Assembly (NCBI RefSeq): GCF_016545825.1
Contig: NC_052614.1
Coordinates: forward strand, 11,488,559 to 11,552,558
DNA from: Eucalyptus grandis
Taxonomy: Eukaryota > Streptophyta > Magnoliopsida > Myrtales > Myrtaceae
DNA length: 64,000 nucleotides
Direction: 5' to 3'
Made by a program: the position numbers and the translations under genes
Shown: one piece after another, positions 38,613 through 50,432 of the stretch
Numbering within the stretch: position 1 is the first letter of the stretch
Layout: each line of letters starts with the position of its first letter
The notes under the pieces: generated by a model
Told to the model about the DNA's origin: nothing
The model's database searches: none
The model's input: only the letters and a program-made list of their open reading frames with translations

Positions 38613-38954
38613 ATTTAAGTAGGAAATGAAGAAATCAACGTCGATTAGTCTTTGTCCTGTCGGGCACCATCATATCTCTCCCCTTTAGGTCGGAAGAAAA
38701 ACGTTTTTATCTCTTTGAGGTACTCACCAACCATTCGTCAAAGAAAAATTGTTCAAAAAATCTTAAATCTATTACACTTTTACTAATTCGGTTCTAAACT
38801 TTTCAATTTTTTTTCTATTCAGTTCTAAACATTTTTATATGGTGGATTTTTCTCCATGAAGTTTGCACACTCTATTATCTCCTCATTCTCAATTTCTTTA
38901 TCCCTTGGTCAAACCAAACATGTTTATTTTGGGTTTTTAAAAACATTTTCTAGA
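38613..38954. other. Intergenic remnant between array and gypsy fragment
   Basis: No match to the array and no recognisable frame. Probably further decayed retroelement, since the next segment on the right is a gypsy protease. Confidence 0.4.
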
Positions 38955-39385
38955 AAAAAGCTTGTTCATAAACTTGTTATAGAGTGATATTTCATTACTT
39001 TAAAAACATTAAAGAAAACAAGATTAACTTGCACTTAGAATCAAATTCCCTTGTTGTAGATCAATGAGAGCTCTTCCTATTGCTAGAAAAGGTCGACTTA
39101 AGATAAGTGGTATCTCAAAATTCTCCTTAATGTGAAGAATTATGAAATACGTGGGAAAGAAAAACTTGTCAATATTTACCAATACATCTTCTACAATATC
39201 TCTTGGATATTTAACTGATCAATCAACCAATTGAAGCAACACTGTGGACTTTTACCTCACCCAATCATAATTTCCTAAAAATTGAAAAATGCATCAAATT
39301 AATGCTTACACCTAAATCAATTAATGCATTTTCAAAGTAAGAATCCCCAATAGTGCAAGGAATTATAAAACCGCACCTTTATGTT
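38955..39385 (-). pseudogene. Ty3/gypsy (Athila/Tat-type) protease remnant
   Basis: The minus-strand translation over about 39380-38960 gives, with a few breaks, the protease region of a plant gypsy polyprotein: CTIGDSYFENALIDLGVSIN near 39370-39300 (D-L-G active-site variant usual for Athila/Tat elements), then YPRDIVEDVLV near 39215-39180, KFFFP, and RPFLAIGRALIDLQQG near 39095-39050. Only this fragment is present: no gag, RT or integrase adjoins it. Confidence 0.65.
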
Positions 39386-39559
39386 GGTCTAGAGATAATT
39401 TTTAATAGTCAATCTTATCCTATAAAGTCTAAAACACCGAATTATGGGGGTAACTACATGTATACACACACAGCCTTCTATGGTCACGAGTGCTTTCAAC
39501 TTTACTAATGTGGATTCAATATTGTTATGTGGCAAATAAATAACACCTAATGAAGAGTA

Positions 39560-40840
39560 ATACCTTATAGGTTATCCCCTTTATCGGTCAATATTCTTTT
39601 ACCTTAGGTGTCACAAGATGTGTCACTAGAGAATATATTTATGGTTCTAATGAAGCCACATATGTCTTATCTTTATGGTTAACATTTCTTTATGTATCCA
39701 AAATGCCCCTAGCCTTACTCAAAGCTTACACAATACCTTGAGATTTCTATTACATGTAATCAGCTCAATATGGTGATCACACATTCATAAACACTTTATT
39801 GAATGTGTAATATATAAGCTTTATTAAAGCAAAATCAAAACAATTCCCACTAAACAACATCCAATGATGCTTCTCAGCCCATGTCCACGACATGTTGTTC
39901 AAGTACACAAGAGCGAAAGTCTTTAATTAGTGGGTCTACAACTACATCATTTATGGAGATATGTTCTACTATAGTGTCACCATTCAGTACTAATTTTTTA
40001 TGGTCAAAAACTTGATCATCACATATCTTGACCCTTCGAGACTTTTATTGTTGTTGATAAACAACACTAAAAAGTTATTGTCTTGATATAACCGTATAAT
40101 TCTATTCACAAGATCAAATATGGTTAATTTCTTAATGAGGTTCCAAAGTCAAATATCCCAAGTAACAAATGAAAAGCATGTTACAGACTTTGTTTGATTG
40201 ATAGAGGATGATATAGATTTTTGTTTTTTGCTTTGTCATGATATTGCAAATTTTGCTAATATAAAAATATATTCTACTATCAACTTCTTGTCATCCTAAT
40301 AGCTAGCAAAGTCTACATTCGAATACCTTATTAGCTTTAGATCCTAAACATATTTGTCAACATATAGTTTTCTTATCATTTTAAGTATCTCAAAACCTTA
40401 TTAGCAGCAATCTAATGATCATGTCCTAGACTTGATTGATATCTACTTAGAAGTCTTGCCACAAAAGCAATATCTAACTTAATGCAAACTTGAGCATACA
40501 TGACATTTCTTAGTGCACTAGCATAAAAATATACTTCATTTGGGTTTTCCCAAAATCTGAATAAGGATACTACAATAGACTCACTTAATTACTTTTAATA
40601 GCATGAGTAATTTTTGGTTTACAATGCTGCATGCTGAATTTTTCTAAAATATGACAACATATGCAATTTGAGATAAATCTGATATACACCGAGAACGATC
40701 GCTATGAATCTCAATGCCAAGGACAAATGATATGTGACCAAGATCTTTCAAGTTAAAATTCCTTGACAACATCCGCTTTTTCTTATGCAGTAATCCAATG
40801 TCACTACTCACAAGCAAAATATCATGAAAAGTCAATTTTA
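39560..40840 (-). pseudogene. Ty1/copia reverse transcriptase and RNase H remnant
   Basis: Minus-strand copia polyprotein end. RT motif DILLVSSDIGLL and LGHISFVLGIEIHSDRSR at 40835-40644, then decayed RNase H sequence, and the typical copia C-terminus (VEHISINDVVVDPLIKDF) near 39970-39910. Many stops and frameshifts. The part below about 39870 may be the 3' end and LTR of the element, not delimited. Its upstream limit lies next to the end of the truncated receptor gene at 40872, so insertion here is the likely reason the receptor lacks its kinase. Confidence 0.7.
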
Positions 40841-40871
40841 TTTAGTCGATACAAGGTTGAAAATCAGGATG

Positions 40872-42464
40872 TCATACAAACAAACTTGATAGAATCTCAA
40901 CAATAGCACTCAAAACCTGCTCCAACAGTTGCAAATTTGAATCCGCCTGGTCCCTGTTATTTCTGGAAGCTTTGATCATGAATAGCACCACCAACAAAAC
41001 ACACATCGCCGCTGCAATGGCCAAGATCATGATCAAGGTGAGATTGGTCTTGCTTGATCTTTGGGATTGGTTGTTGCAGATATTGATCCTCATGAACGAA
41101 TTGGATGCACAGAGGCCGGGGTTGTTCAGGAAACTGGCGTCATATGCGATTTCGTCTAACTTGGGTGGGATTGGTCCACTGAGGCGATTGGATGATAAAT
41201 TCAGAAGGTTCAGATTCAATTGGCCGAATTCAGGAGGAATCAGGCCAGACAGTTGGTTGTCAGACAGGTCCACATGCGTGAGCACAGGCAGAAGACCGAT
41301 TTTGCTGGGAATCGGTCCCGAGATCTTATTGTGACTAAGATCCAGAGTGGTCAAGGATTTCCATGAAATAATGTCTGCGGGAAGATTCCCGGAGAGCTTG
41401 TTCTGACCGAGCAAAAGCGTCGTCAGAGAAGGAAGCACGGTCAATTCAGCCGGAACCGTGCCACTGAGGAGGTTATTACTAGCATCGAACACCACCAAGT
41501 TCCTCCACGAAGACACTGTGGTCGGAATCTTGCCGTAGAATTTGTTGTTGCTCAGATCGATCCGAGTGAGGTTTGGGGACAGCTCCTTGGGAAGCTCGCC
41601 AGTTAATCCATTACCACTCAAGAGCAAAGCCGTCAAGATCCTCAGAGCAAAAATGCTGCCCGGGATCTCTCCTGTCAGTGGATTCTTCCCCAAATCCAAG
41701 TGCTCAAGAGCCTCCATATCGCTGACCGTCTTCGGGATTCCACCATAAAGGTTCGTCTGCGCCATTGAGAAGAACCGCAGCTTCTTCAGGACAGTGAAGT
41801 TCTGCGGTAGCTGTGATGGCACGAACTTCTTGTTGTACTCGAGCCTCAGTTCTTCGAGATCAGAGAGGCCAAAAATCTCTTCAGGATATGTGCCATTGTA
41901 CTCGGACTTGTAAAGGTGAAGGATCCTCAGCCTCCGCAGCCTTGCTACCGATGCCGGAACGTCGAACGAGAAGCTGTTGGCGGCAAGAATCAGGACCTGA
42001 AGATTGGCCATGCGATCGATGTCAGATGGAATAGGGCCTTCGAAGTAATTCTGGGATAGGTCGAGGTACACGAGCTTGGAACAGTTGTAGAGAACAGTGG
42101 GAAACTCTCCAGGAATATAGTTGTAGGAGAGATCGAGCTTGGTCAGATTCTTGAGGTCGCAGATGTATGGGGGGATCGAATAATTTATGTTCAGGCTGAC
42201 AAGATTGAGCTCGGTGATCGAGCCTTCTTGGCATTTGATCTCGGGCCATGCGCAGTGGGAGGATGAATTGGAGGCCACCCAGCGGTCGAGGGACGATGGG
42301 TCTTGCCAGGATTGCCTGAGCTTCAACAGCACTTGCAATTCTTGATCTTGGATTTGAGACACTGCAGCATGGGAGAGGAAGCAGAGGAAGACGACACAGG
42401 GGATGTAGGAGAAGAAGGGGAAGAAGAAGCGAATATGAGCAGGTGATGAGGTTGGTCTCGGCAT
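40872..42464 (-). CDS. Kinase-less LRR-XI receptor-like protein (At5g25930-like), truncated
   Basis: A 530-aa uninterrupted frame. Hydrophobic signal peptide within residues 1-37, LRR N-cap about 40-80 (LLKLRQSWQDPSSLDRW, C-x-WPEIKC), leucine-rich repeats about 80-440, the post-LRR paired-cysteine cap (NNPGLCASN, NICNN) about 445-465, and one membrane segment at 475-497 (LTLIMILAIAAAMCVLLVVLFMI). The sequence follows the Arabidopsis At5g25930 subgroup of LRR-XI, which are full receptor kinases of about 1000 aa. Here the middle block of repeats seems lost, and the protein ends 33 residues after the membrane segment, without any kinase domain, next to copia debris. If expressed it would be a receptor-like protein or decoy at the plasma membrane; more likely a recent pseudogene. 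The ATG is followed by a good signal peptide, which supports the start. Confidence 0.8.
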   Translation of the reverse strand: MPRPTSSPAHIRFFFPFFSYIPCVVFLCFLSHAAVSQIQDQELQVLLKLRQSWQDPSSLDRWVASNSSSHCAWPEIKCQEGSITELNLVSLNINYSIPPYICDLKNLTKLDLSYNYIPGEFPTVLYNCSKLVYLDLSQNYFEGPIPSDIDRMANLQVLILAANSFSFDVPASVARLRRLRILHLYKSEYNGTYPEEIFGLSDLEELRLEYNKKFVPSQLPQNFTVLKKLRFFSMAQTNLYGGIPKTVSDMEALEHLDLGKNPLTGEIPGSIFALRILTALLLSGNGLTGELPKELSPNLTRIDLSNNKFYGKIPTTVSSWRNLVVFDASNNLLSGTVPAELTVLPSLTTLLLGQNKLSGNLPADIISWKSLTTLDLSHNKISGPIPSKIGLLPVLTHVDLSDNQLSGLIPPEFGQLNLNLLNLSSNRLSGPIPPKLDEIAYDASFLNNPGLCASNSFMRINICNNQSQRSSKTNLTLIMILAIAAAMCVLLVVLFMIKASRNNRDQADSNLQLLEQVLSAIVEILSSLFV

Positions 42465-42976
42465 AATTGAAGGTTGTCCAGAGCCTTTCGAGACTCTCCA
42501 GTGTCGAAGCTTGCTCGGCAGAATGGGCTTTTAACCTGGTACCAAAGTCCTGAAATTTGGACCTAGATGAGTGGTGGGTATTACATGCATCGCATATTTG
42601 AGTCCTCACTTTTATGATTTTTGAGACCTATATCAGCCCACCCTTTTTCATTTCAAAATAACTAAAGAAAACCAAAGAAAAGAAAGAATAGTCAAAGAAC
42701 AATAACCATTCAATGTAAGCTGTCAAATCAACGAGAGGTTGCGAACAAGTTCCAAAGTTTAGCGAGTGTCGTTCGGTTGAATTTCTGCAGCGTTATCCGA
42801 CATCTAAATTTCTTAAAGATAAGTGACAAGAAATCATGAGAAACTAGTATCGAGTCCCTTAAAAAAAAAAAACATGAGTATCCATGTAACGAGTGCATAG
42901 TGATTAAATTTGACTATCGCATCATTTGCAAATGAAGTGTGATTTCAGGACCAATGGGGGCCATCATAGAATATAA
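42465..42976. other. Upstream region of the truncated receptor
   Basis: Probable 5' leader and promoter of the minus-strand receptor. No clear TATA or other motif could be assigned. Confidence 0.35.
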
Positions 42977-44210
42977 ATGATAACATTTCTATTCCTGAGA
43001 ATAATTTCTATTTGGAAATAATTTTTTTATTATTTTTGTTTGCTGGATAAGTTTCTAAGCAAAATAATGCATTTGATAATTGTACAAAATTTCTATTTTT
43101 AAAATAGAATTGCGTTTGGTACTACCTCCAAATTTTTTTGGGCTTGGGAAGTACAATCACATTCATAGGACTAAGATGTGACTTAGAATTTCTTTTAATT
43201 TTTTAATAAATTTATTATATTTTTCTTTTCTTTCTTCTTTCTCTAGCTAGTCGTTGGCCTTGGCTATGACCGACTATTGACTGGCCAAACGAGAGTCGGC
43301 AAGGTCGCCTCGAGTCTCGCCATGGCTACGGGAGGCTACGTCAATCTCATGGCGGCTGGGTAAGGCTTAGGTGCCCTCATCTAGCTAGTCGCCAATCGAC
43401 TAGAGGAAGAAGAGGAGGAAGAGAACAAGAAAGAAAAGAAAAGAGAAAAAGAAATATAGTTTGGATTTCATTATTGAGTTGTTCTCGAGAATAAAGAAGT
43501 AATTTTTCCTTACTTCTTTATTGTATTTTAAATATATTCCCAAGAATAAAATGTACACAATTGAATTTCTATTCTATTTTTATTTTGAAAAAAGAAAGGA
43601 AACATGAACGTTATGTGCCGATAGTCTCTTAATGGCTGCATGGGAACATTTCTGTTCCCTTATTCTTTTGTTCTTTTGCTTCCCATAACAAAAAAAAGAA
43701 CAAAATTCCGTCCGATAGCATTAACTAATTTTTCTATTTCTCGGAATAGAAAAGTGGCATGGAAATAGCTTTGGAATAGAAACAAAAAGTAGAAAAAAAT
43801 TAACTTCTCATTCCCGAGAATAATTTATAGAAATAAGCCATTTTTTTCTTTTCTTTTCTTTTCTTTTTTTTCTTCTTCCTTGCCGTGGTTGTCGCCCTTG
43901 GATCCACCGCCACCCACGGTCGCCGACTATCATTAGATCGTCGGCCCGACCGTGATTGCCAGCTGTCGACCGCCGGCAATCTAGCGGCTGGAGGTGGCAA
44001 TCGGAAGTTGGCAAGCAAGAAGAAAAATGAAAAAAATAGAATAATTTATGGATTGTATCAAACGTATTCCTATTCTTTTTTTATTTCGAGAATAAAATTT
44101 TCGTATAGTTACCAAACATGTTATTTTACTCAAAAATTGTTTCAAGGAATATAAATAAAATAGAATTATTTCTTAAAAGAAATTATTTCTCAAAACAAAA
44201 ATGTTATCAT
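42977..44210. mobile_element. Non-autonomous inverted-repeat DNA transposon, 1.23 kb
   Basis: Left end AATGATAACATTTCTATTCC and the reverse complement of the right end, AATGATAACATTTTTGTTTTG, pair as terminal inverted repeats; similarity continues with (G)AGAATAATTTCT. The interior is AT-rich with two GC-rich islands (about 43250-43400 and 43880-44000). No transposase frame. A target-site duplication is not clear. Short copies of the end motif (TTCTATTCC, GAGAATAA) recur inside near 43800 and 44070, which suggests nesting of two related elements. Confidence 0.6.
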
Positions 44211-44509
44211 TCACGTTCTTAAAATGTTTGAAACACCACTCAAGTGATGATATACCTTTTTTTCTGAAAATGGAGTACGTCAGCACGTGCAGCTCTCCAA
44301 TGTTGAACTTGAACCTTGACCAGACTTTTACTTTTTTGATTTTTGAGTAGATTTAGTGGGCTTTCACCTTGTCCCTTTCTTTGGTTGGAAAAAACGAAAA
44401 TTTGGAAAATGTAAGGAAGCAACCCTGAAGAAGATTGGCAACCATCATTGAATCTTGTGTTGTGGGCTTTCATTATTAACCAATCAGTTATTCATCACTA
44501 CTTTTATTG

Positions 44510-44510
<1 letters not shown>

Positions 44511-44540
<30 letters not shown>

Positions 44541-44586
44541 CTTCTTCTTCTTCTTCTTCTTCTTCTTCTTCTTCTTCTTCTTCTTC
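44511..44586. repeat. (CTT)25 microsatellite
   Basis: Uninterrupted CTT repeat of about 76 bp. Confidence 0.98.
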
Positions 44587-44887
44587 GTTGTGGAAAATTA
44601 AAAGAAAAATGTGAAATAAAATATGTTAAGCTGCTCATATTTACATCATAATATAATAAAATAGTTTTTATTGAGAATCTTGCAAATTAATCCATTATTG
44701 AGTAGTAGCACCGGTGAAAATTGAAAATGATTTTTTAGACTCCTTGAAGAAATTTATAAATATTGTTGGGATTGTGAGTTGTGTCAGATAAATTCTACAT
44801 CCGATAATTGATGTGGTATAGAGCAATTAATATATTTTAATTGACCCAAAACTCATTGTCTTGAAACTAAATCTAAGATCTATTTGA

Positions 44888-45210
44888 CAAGCTTAAACTT
44901 GGCATTCTTCTTAGGTCAAGGTATTGAGCTTGGTACTTTAATCACCTGAACATGACTCTTTGTGGCAAAGTCCAGTTAATGGCATTTACATGTATAAAAG
45001 AATTGAGGCAAATACATGAATCTGATCTGCCACACATGTCTATTGAAGATATCGGCATTTATATATGACGGGCTTGAACTTGTCATTCTCTCTAGGTACA
45101 GGTATCAGGCTTGGTACTTTAATCACCTGGACATGACTCTTTGTAGCAAAGTTCAGCCATCAGCATTTACATGTATACAAGAATTAGGGGCAAATGCATG
45201 AATTTGATCC
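44888..45210. repeat. Imperfect tandem duplication, period about 180 bp
   Basis: The segments starting at 44888 and 45069 share CTTGGTACTTTAATCACCTG, ACATGACTCTTTGT, GCATTTACATGTATA and GAATT(G)AGG...CAAAT(A/G)CATGAAT. No coding sense. Confidence 0.75.
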
Positions 45211-46757
45211 CAACAACACACCCTTGTTGACCGCGTAAAAAAATGATTCCTGGCCCTACACAACTGGGCACTCTTAAAGTAAGGTGAATGATATTGAACT
45301 TTGACTTACTGAAAAGAAGGTGAGATCATTAAATAAGGATACTCTTATGATTAGGTCTTGCATTGAAATTGTTGAGATTAGAGATTCTTAAGAACTGCTT
45401 TGAAATTTATCCTAGGATGTTAATGCTTTCTGAGGTGTGGAGATTCTAATTCCGTCTTCAACTCAGGTATCTCTCTTTCAGAATTGCAACCGAGCAAGAC
45501 TATCTAATGATATTCTATATATAAGGAAATTGGAAGAGCCAAAAAGGAATGTTGAGCCCAAAAAAAGAAGAAGATGTGATTGAGTCAAGGGTGTTTATTA
45601 AGTCTGTTTGTTTCAAGTGATCGCACAACATTTTTTTATTCATTTATGTTTTGACTATTATATACAGTCAAGCAAAAGACAGACAGAGAACAAGTCGTTG
45701 TGTTTTTTATTATTTATTCTTCTTTTTGTTTTTTTGATCTGATGGTAAGTCTTCGTTGTTTAGTCTTCGGTGAAAATTAGTCTTTGTTGCCTAGATTACC
45801 GGATGGTGTTTGTAGTTGTCGAACCGTCACACATTTCTTTCGATTCCCGGAGTTAGCAAGACAAGAACCCGAGGGACTGCGAATTGATTCCTTTGGTGGA
45901 GCTAAGTGCATGCGTAAATTTTCCGAAGCGTGATCCGGCAATGACAGGTCGAGCCTTCCGGATGAGTAAGGATGATCAAAACTCAATTACATCGAGTCCC
46001 GTGTTCTTAAAATTCTATATATATATATATATGTCGAACAAGTAATATAATGATGAGAAAAATATTTTCTTATAGAAATTGATGATTAACAAATCAATTA
46101 AATATTTAAAACTGACTAATTATAAATTTTATCTAATATATCAACAAAATTTGAGAATAAATTAAAATTAACAATCTTAGAAACAAAATTTCAGAACTAA
46201 ATGAAGTAAATAAATAAAATAAAATAATTATGTTAGAGCATTCAATTTCACCATAACTATTAAAATTAATTTTAAGATTATTATGCATACGAGAAAAATA
46301 TCAAACAACCATAACGGAATTTTCTAATCTATTTATTTTCCTATCTCCAGGTATAACAAACTTACTGTGTTTGTCAATTCACCATATCTCTTTGTGAATT
46401 TAAATAAACATAAGTGCATTAAATTCTGTAAACATTCCCTATTCATAATGAATCTTTTGAACCATCTTATCATTGAAAACCACACAAATAACATGGTAAA
46501 CCTCTATCCACATTTAGTTTATGGTTATATATTATAAAGATTTCTGTAAATTATCACTTCTCAATCTTAGATGTGCACATCAAATCATTCAATTAGCCAC
46601 AAAAGCATAAAGCACAATAATGTAGAACTAATATGAATGAAATCACTTGTAAAACGGAAAAAAAGCATGAAATTCATATCATTATGGTCAAGCTATATCA
46701 TAGCCCTAGAAAAAGAAAATTATAATATACTAAAAGAAGAATCAAGAATATAATTAT
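45211..46757. other. Intergenic, no supported gene
   Basis: AT-rich. A 69-codon minus-strand frame at 45777-45986 lies in a locally balanced-GC patch, but no family is recognised. An (AT)n run is at 46016-46032. Confidence 0.45.
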
Positions 46758-47762
46758 GGGTGGTGCTATTTCCACCGCTAATATCGCTAAATCCATCCAA
46801 TTTTCACCAAAAAGACAATCTGTCCTTTATCATTCAATTGCAATTTATATTTGCAGTCCCAAATTTATTTACTTCCCTTTTTTTTAAGTATTTACATATC
46901 TATGTAGGATTTACTTATCATGATTAATAATTTCATATGTTTAGATTGCGTTTATTGTAGATTTTCCATGTATTTCAAAGGCCCTATTTTTTTTTCTTAG
47001 ATATTACTTCTGTGAGAGTATGTTTTGTGGGAAAAAAAACATCTAGTTCTTTTCTACGTTGCCAATCAAATTCATAGATAAATTAAGTAGACAAAATTTA
47101 ATTAAATTACCACATTGCATAAAGTAAAGTTTTTTTTTTGAAATATAAGTTGAGTATCATTGTTTTGGATTGACAAAAAATTAATATTATATACGAACTG
47201 TTTACAAAAAAAATACAAAGATATGTCATTTTGCACAATGTTTTGAGTGTGTTTCTAGATATTCCTTTAACATCTTACATGTATAAAATTATCTCGTTAA
47301 TATAATAAGGAAAAAAGATCAATTCGTTGATATAGTAAATAAGGAGACTTGATATATTTTTTAGACTAGTGAAATTAATAAAAGTTTCATCAAGAAAGTG
47401 AGCTTTCGGAATAAGAAGAACAACAAAATTTACAAATTACTATAAGATCAATGATGAAGAATAAATTTTTCAATTTCAATTCTATATCAAAAATGACTTT
47501 TTTTCCTTACTATAAGTGACATAATTTTACAGAAAGGATGTAAACTGTTATTGGAATATATTATAATGCACTTTTCTTTAATATACTAAAAAAATATGTG
47601 AACTACTTAACTATGGTAACTAACCTAAATAGAAAACAAAAAATAGAAAAAAGGAGTGGTACCATCATTTTAAATTGCAATTGAAAGATTGAGTGCAGTC
47701 TTATCTTTGTAGTGTAAATGCGAGTAGAAAAAAAGTTTTAGGGGGTGGAAATAGCGCTGCCC
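46758..47762. mobile_element. MITE-like element with about 100-bp imperfect terminal inverted repeats
   Basis: Left end GGGTGGTGCTATTTCCACC; the right end read on the other strand is GGGCAGCGCTATTTCCACC. Similarity extends inward about 100 bp (for example CATTCAATTGCAATTTA on the left and CTTTCAATTGCAATTTA on the right). AT-rich interior, no transposase. Superfamily not decided; target duplication unclear. Confidence 0.65.
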
Positions 47763-47874
47763 TAAATTAAACCCAACATCTTGAATAAAAAAACAAGAAT
47801 CTATCACAACTTTGTGTTCTCTTCAAAATACTTGAAAAACTCTCCAAATAATGGGAAAAAATCTATATAAAATG

Positions 47875-48345
47875 GTTAATATCACATAAAAATCACAAAC
47901 TAATACATATGCGATAAATATAATCCAAATGACCACAAAAAGCCTAAACTAATACATCTGTGACAAATTTACCTTAGATGACCATAAAAAAAAAAAACTC
48001 CAAATGAGTATACTTATAATAAATTTACCTCAAATTAATTTTTGACCGTTATAATTCCCAAACTAGTACAGTTATGACAAAAACTTCTATTAAATTTGAT
48101 TAATACCATAAAAAAATAAAAAACTGATATAACTATGACAAACGAAGAATAAAATCCCAAAATGATACATTACTCAAATATCGCGTGTCATCCAACTTAG
48201 TAATTTGATAATAAAATTTAACAAAAAGTAACATAGGATAAATTTATTACAAGTATACCGGTTTAGAGTATTTTGTGGTCAAAAAATTAATTTGGGATGA
48301 ATTTATCACAAATGTACCAATTTAAGGTTTTTTCATAGTATTAAC
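47875..48345. mobile_element. Foldback/MITE-like element with internal short repeats
   Basis: Ends GTTAATATCACATAAAAA and, on the other strand, GTTAATACTATGAAAAAA pair as inverted repeats. Both arms contain degenerate tandem units of the type CTAATACAT(C)TGTGACAAATTTACC...GACCA(C/T)AAAAA. The two arms form a near-complete hairpin of 471 bp. No coding capacity. Confidence 0.6.
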
Positions 48346-49953
48346 ACAAAATAAAAACCTAGCTTTTCCGCAAGCTCTCAATGTTATTCTATTTATAAGA
48401 TAAATCAAAGGCTCCAAACACAAGGCAATTATGAATCACAATCCCAATTCCTTCCAATGCTTTTGTGGCTGATGGTCATAGTTTGTTCATATACAAAGTT
48501 GCACGTGTGCGCAATATGGAATCTGTCTTGCAAGGTATAATAATATTGTCATATGCGATCTAATTATGACACTGCATCGAAATCTTCGGTCGGGATTGTA
48601 ACCGAGAATAAATTGTTTATGTCTCAAATAAAATGCATATCAATTAGATTTGTATATATAATCAAATTTGTGACTTGACAAATATTCCATGGTGTATGGG
48701 CTCAAAAGGGTTAAGCAACGGATCACCTGTAGTGTTTGGGATAGAGAAATGAATTGCCTCTCATCATTTCGGTTGCCGTACCTCTTGCGAGAGAACTCTT
48801 TACCTTATGGATATGAACCTCCCTATACTCGTTTCACAAGTGTATGAATATGGGACTGTGTATAGAATAGGGTTTGCCTTTCATCATCCCGACTCGTCTC
48901 ATTTAGTATGCTCAATCAATTCCACATCATTCATTAAATTAGTCTATCTTGATGTTCTTTAATGGAATTGGTGGATAAAATATGTAAGAGTCATCATGCA
49001 AAACCCTTTTTAAAAGGAACTCAACAGCTTTAAGCATGTCAACTTCAAACAGTTTTCTATACTGCAAAATGGTTTTAAGCATTCATTCAAGGATTCCTCT
49101 ACAATGGGAATTGCCTCAGCAGTTGATGTTTTTGGATTGTCCCCTATCATTCAAGATTGAAAATCCACTTTTGCCCCTGCACAAGAGAACGTGCATCAGT
49201 ATGATACTATGCATCATTAAAGTAAATTTGAACTGCACATCCATTTTGGCTCGGGTCGAGACTTTATCCTAGTTGGATCACTACCAAAATCTGTTATGTC
49301 CCAAATTGGTGATCTCTTCCACCAGGGAATGATGGTCCTCTTTTACTTGCCCCAAATCTTTTTCATTACAAGTGCGCTCTAAACCTATTGATCACAAGTC
49401 AAGTTTATGATCATTGAGACTTGATACGCCATTCTCGGATGTCCCTTGTCATAAAGTTATAGAATCATGTTCGAGACAAGAAGCAAATGAGTCAGACAAA
49501 CAAACAAGTTTAATCTGCTACAAGTTTTGGGAAAATGTTTTTTTTTGTTTTATTTTATTTTTTACAATGAAATGCTTTTTTTTTTTTTTTTTGTTTTCGA
49601 AAAGGTTTTGGGAGGAAACATGAAAAGTCCAGCCCTCAGGATTTCTCCGTGGATGATATTTTTCTTTTTCATGGTTGGATATCGTCATTGGACTGGTTTG
49701 GTATACCCCATCATGTCCTCAAAATTGGAAATAAAATTGTAATTTCATTGAATGGAATCAAATGAAATACATTATTGGAATGAAAATTGTGATTCCTAAC
49801 CCCTAAAAAGAGAAAACATCGAAAATGATTCCTAGAAAGTGAAAACCAATTCCTAAAAAGCAATAAGAATTCACATGTAGGGGAGGTGCAATCGAGCAAG
49901 TTACTCTTGCAGGCTAACATCCATGTCTTCCGAAGGTCCTTCGTCATTGGCTC
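48346..49953. other. Intergenic, no supported gene
   Basis: AT-rich; poly-T runs near 49540 and 49577-49592. The segment 49711-49947 directly follows the gag-like frame and may be its decayed continuation. Confidence 0.4.
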
Positions 49954-50432
49954 CTATGAAGACGTCAGAAACAGACCTGTGATTCCTTCCAAGGCGTCAT
50001 CAGAGTTCTCTGTCTTTGGAGACGTCAGATCGTCCATGTCATCCCATCCACTTGGAACTATGTTGCGGGAGTCAAAGTAAAAGCTGGGAGGAGCCAAATA
50101 CTTCACCAGGTAATCAAACTTGCCACTAGGCTGCCCCAGAGTATCCATCACTTCCACTTCATCTTGCCCCATCTTAGGGACATTGTCAAGTTTAGTTTTT
50201 TCGGCAGCGACCAAGGTGGGTCATCCTCCAGTCAGCCATGTCGCCATTGCTCATTTGGGTCTTGCCCGATCGGCTTCAGTAACAACCTTGTCTCGGGGAG
50301 AGCAGGTGCAGGAGTCAAATCCGTTCGGAGTGATTGGATTTGAGCTGTCATGAATTGCATAGAGGCGAGCAACTGTCGGAGTTGATCTTCCATAGCGAAG
50401 ATACGATCACGCATTTCGGTTTGGTCAGCCAT
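49954..50432 (-). pseudogene. Start of a gag-like gene of the Ogre/Tat-type element
   Basis: The minus-strand frame at 50432-50232 begins MADQTEMRDRIFAMEDQLRQ, an amphipathic, coiled-coil-like start with Q/M/L spacing as in N-termini of plant gypsy gag proteins. It is followed, in another frame, by 50214-49954 with an acidic/aromatic region (YLAPPSFYFDSRN). It lies downstream of the LTR and primer site on the same strand, as gag should. Broken by frame changes, and nothing of the later domains is visible. The gag call depends on position and general composition. Confidence 0.5.

Noticed and set aside
41813..42609. Frames overlapping the truncated receptor (73 codons plus, 195 codons minus in another frame)
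   Set aside because: Shadow frames of the real receptor coding region.
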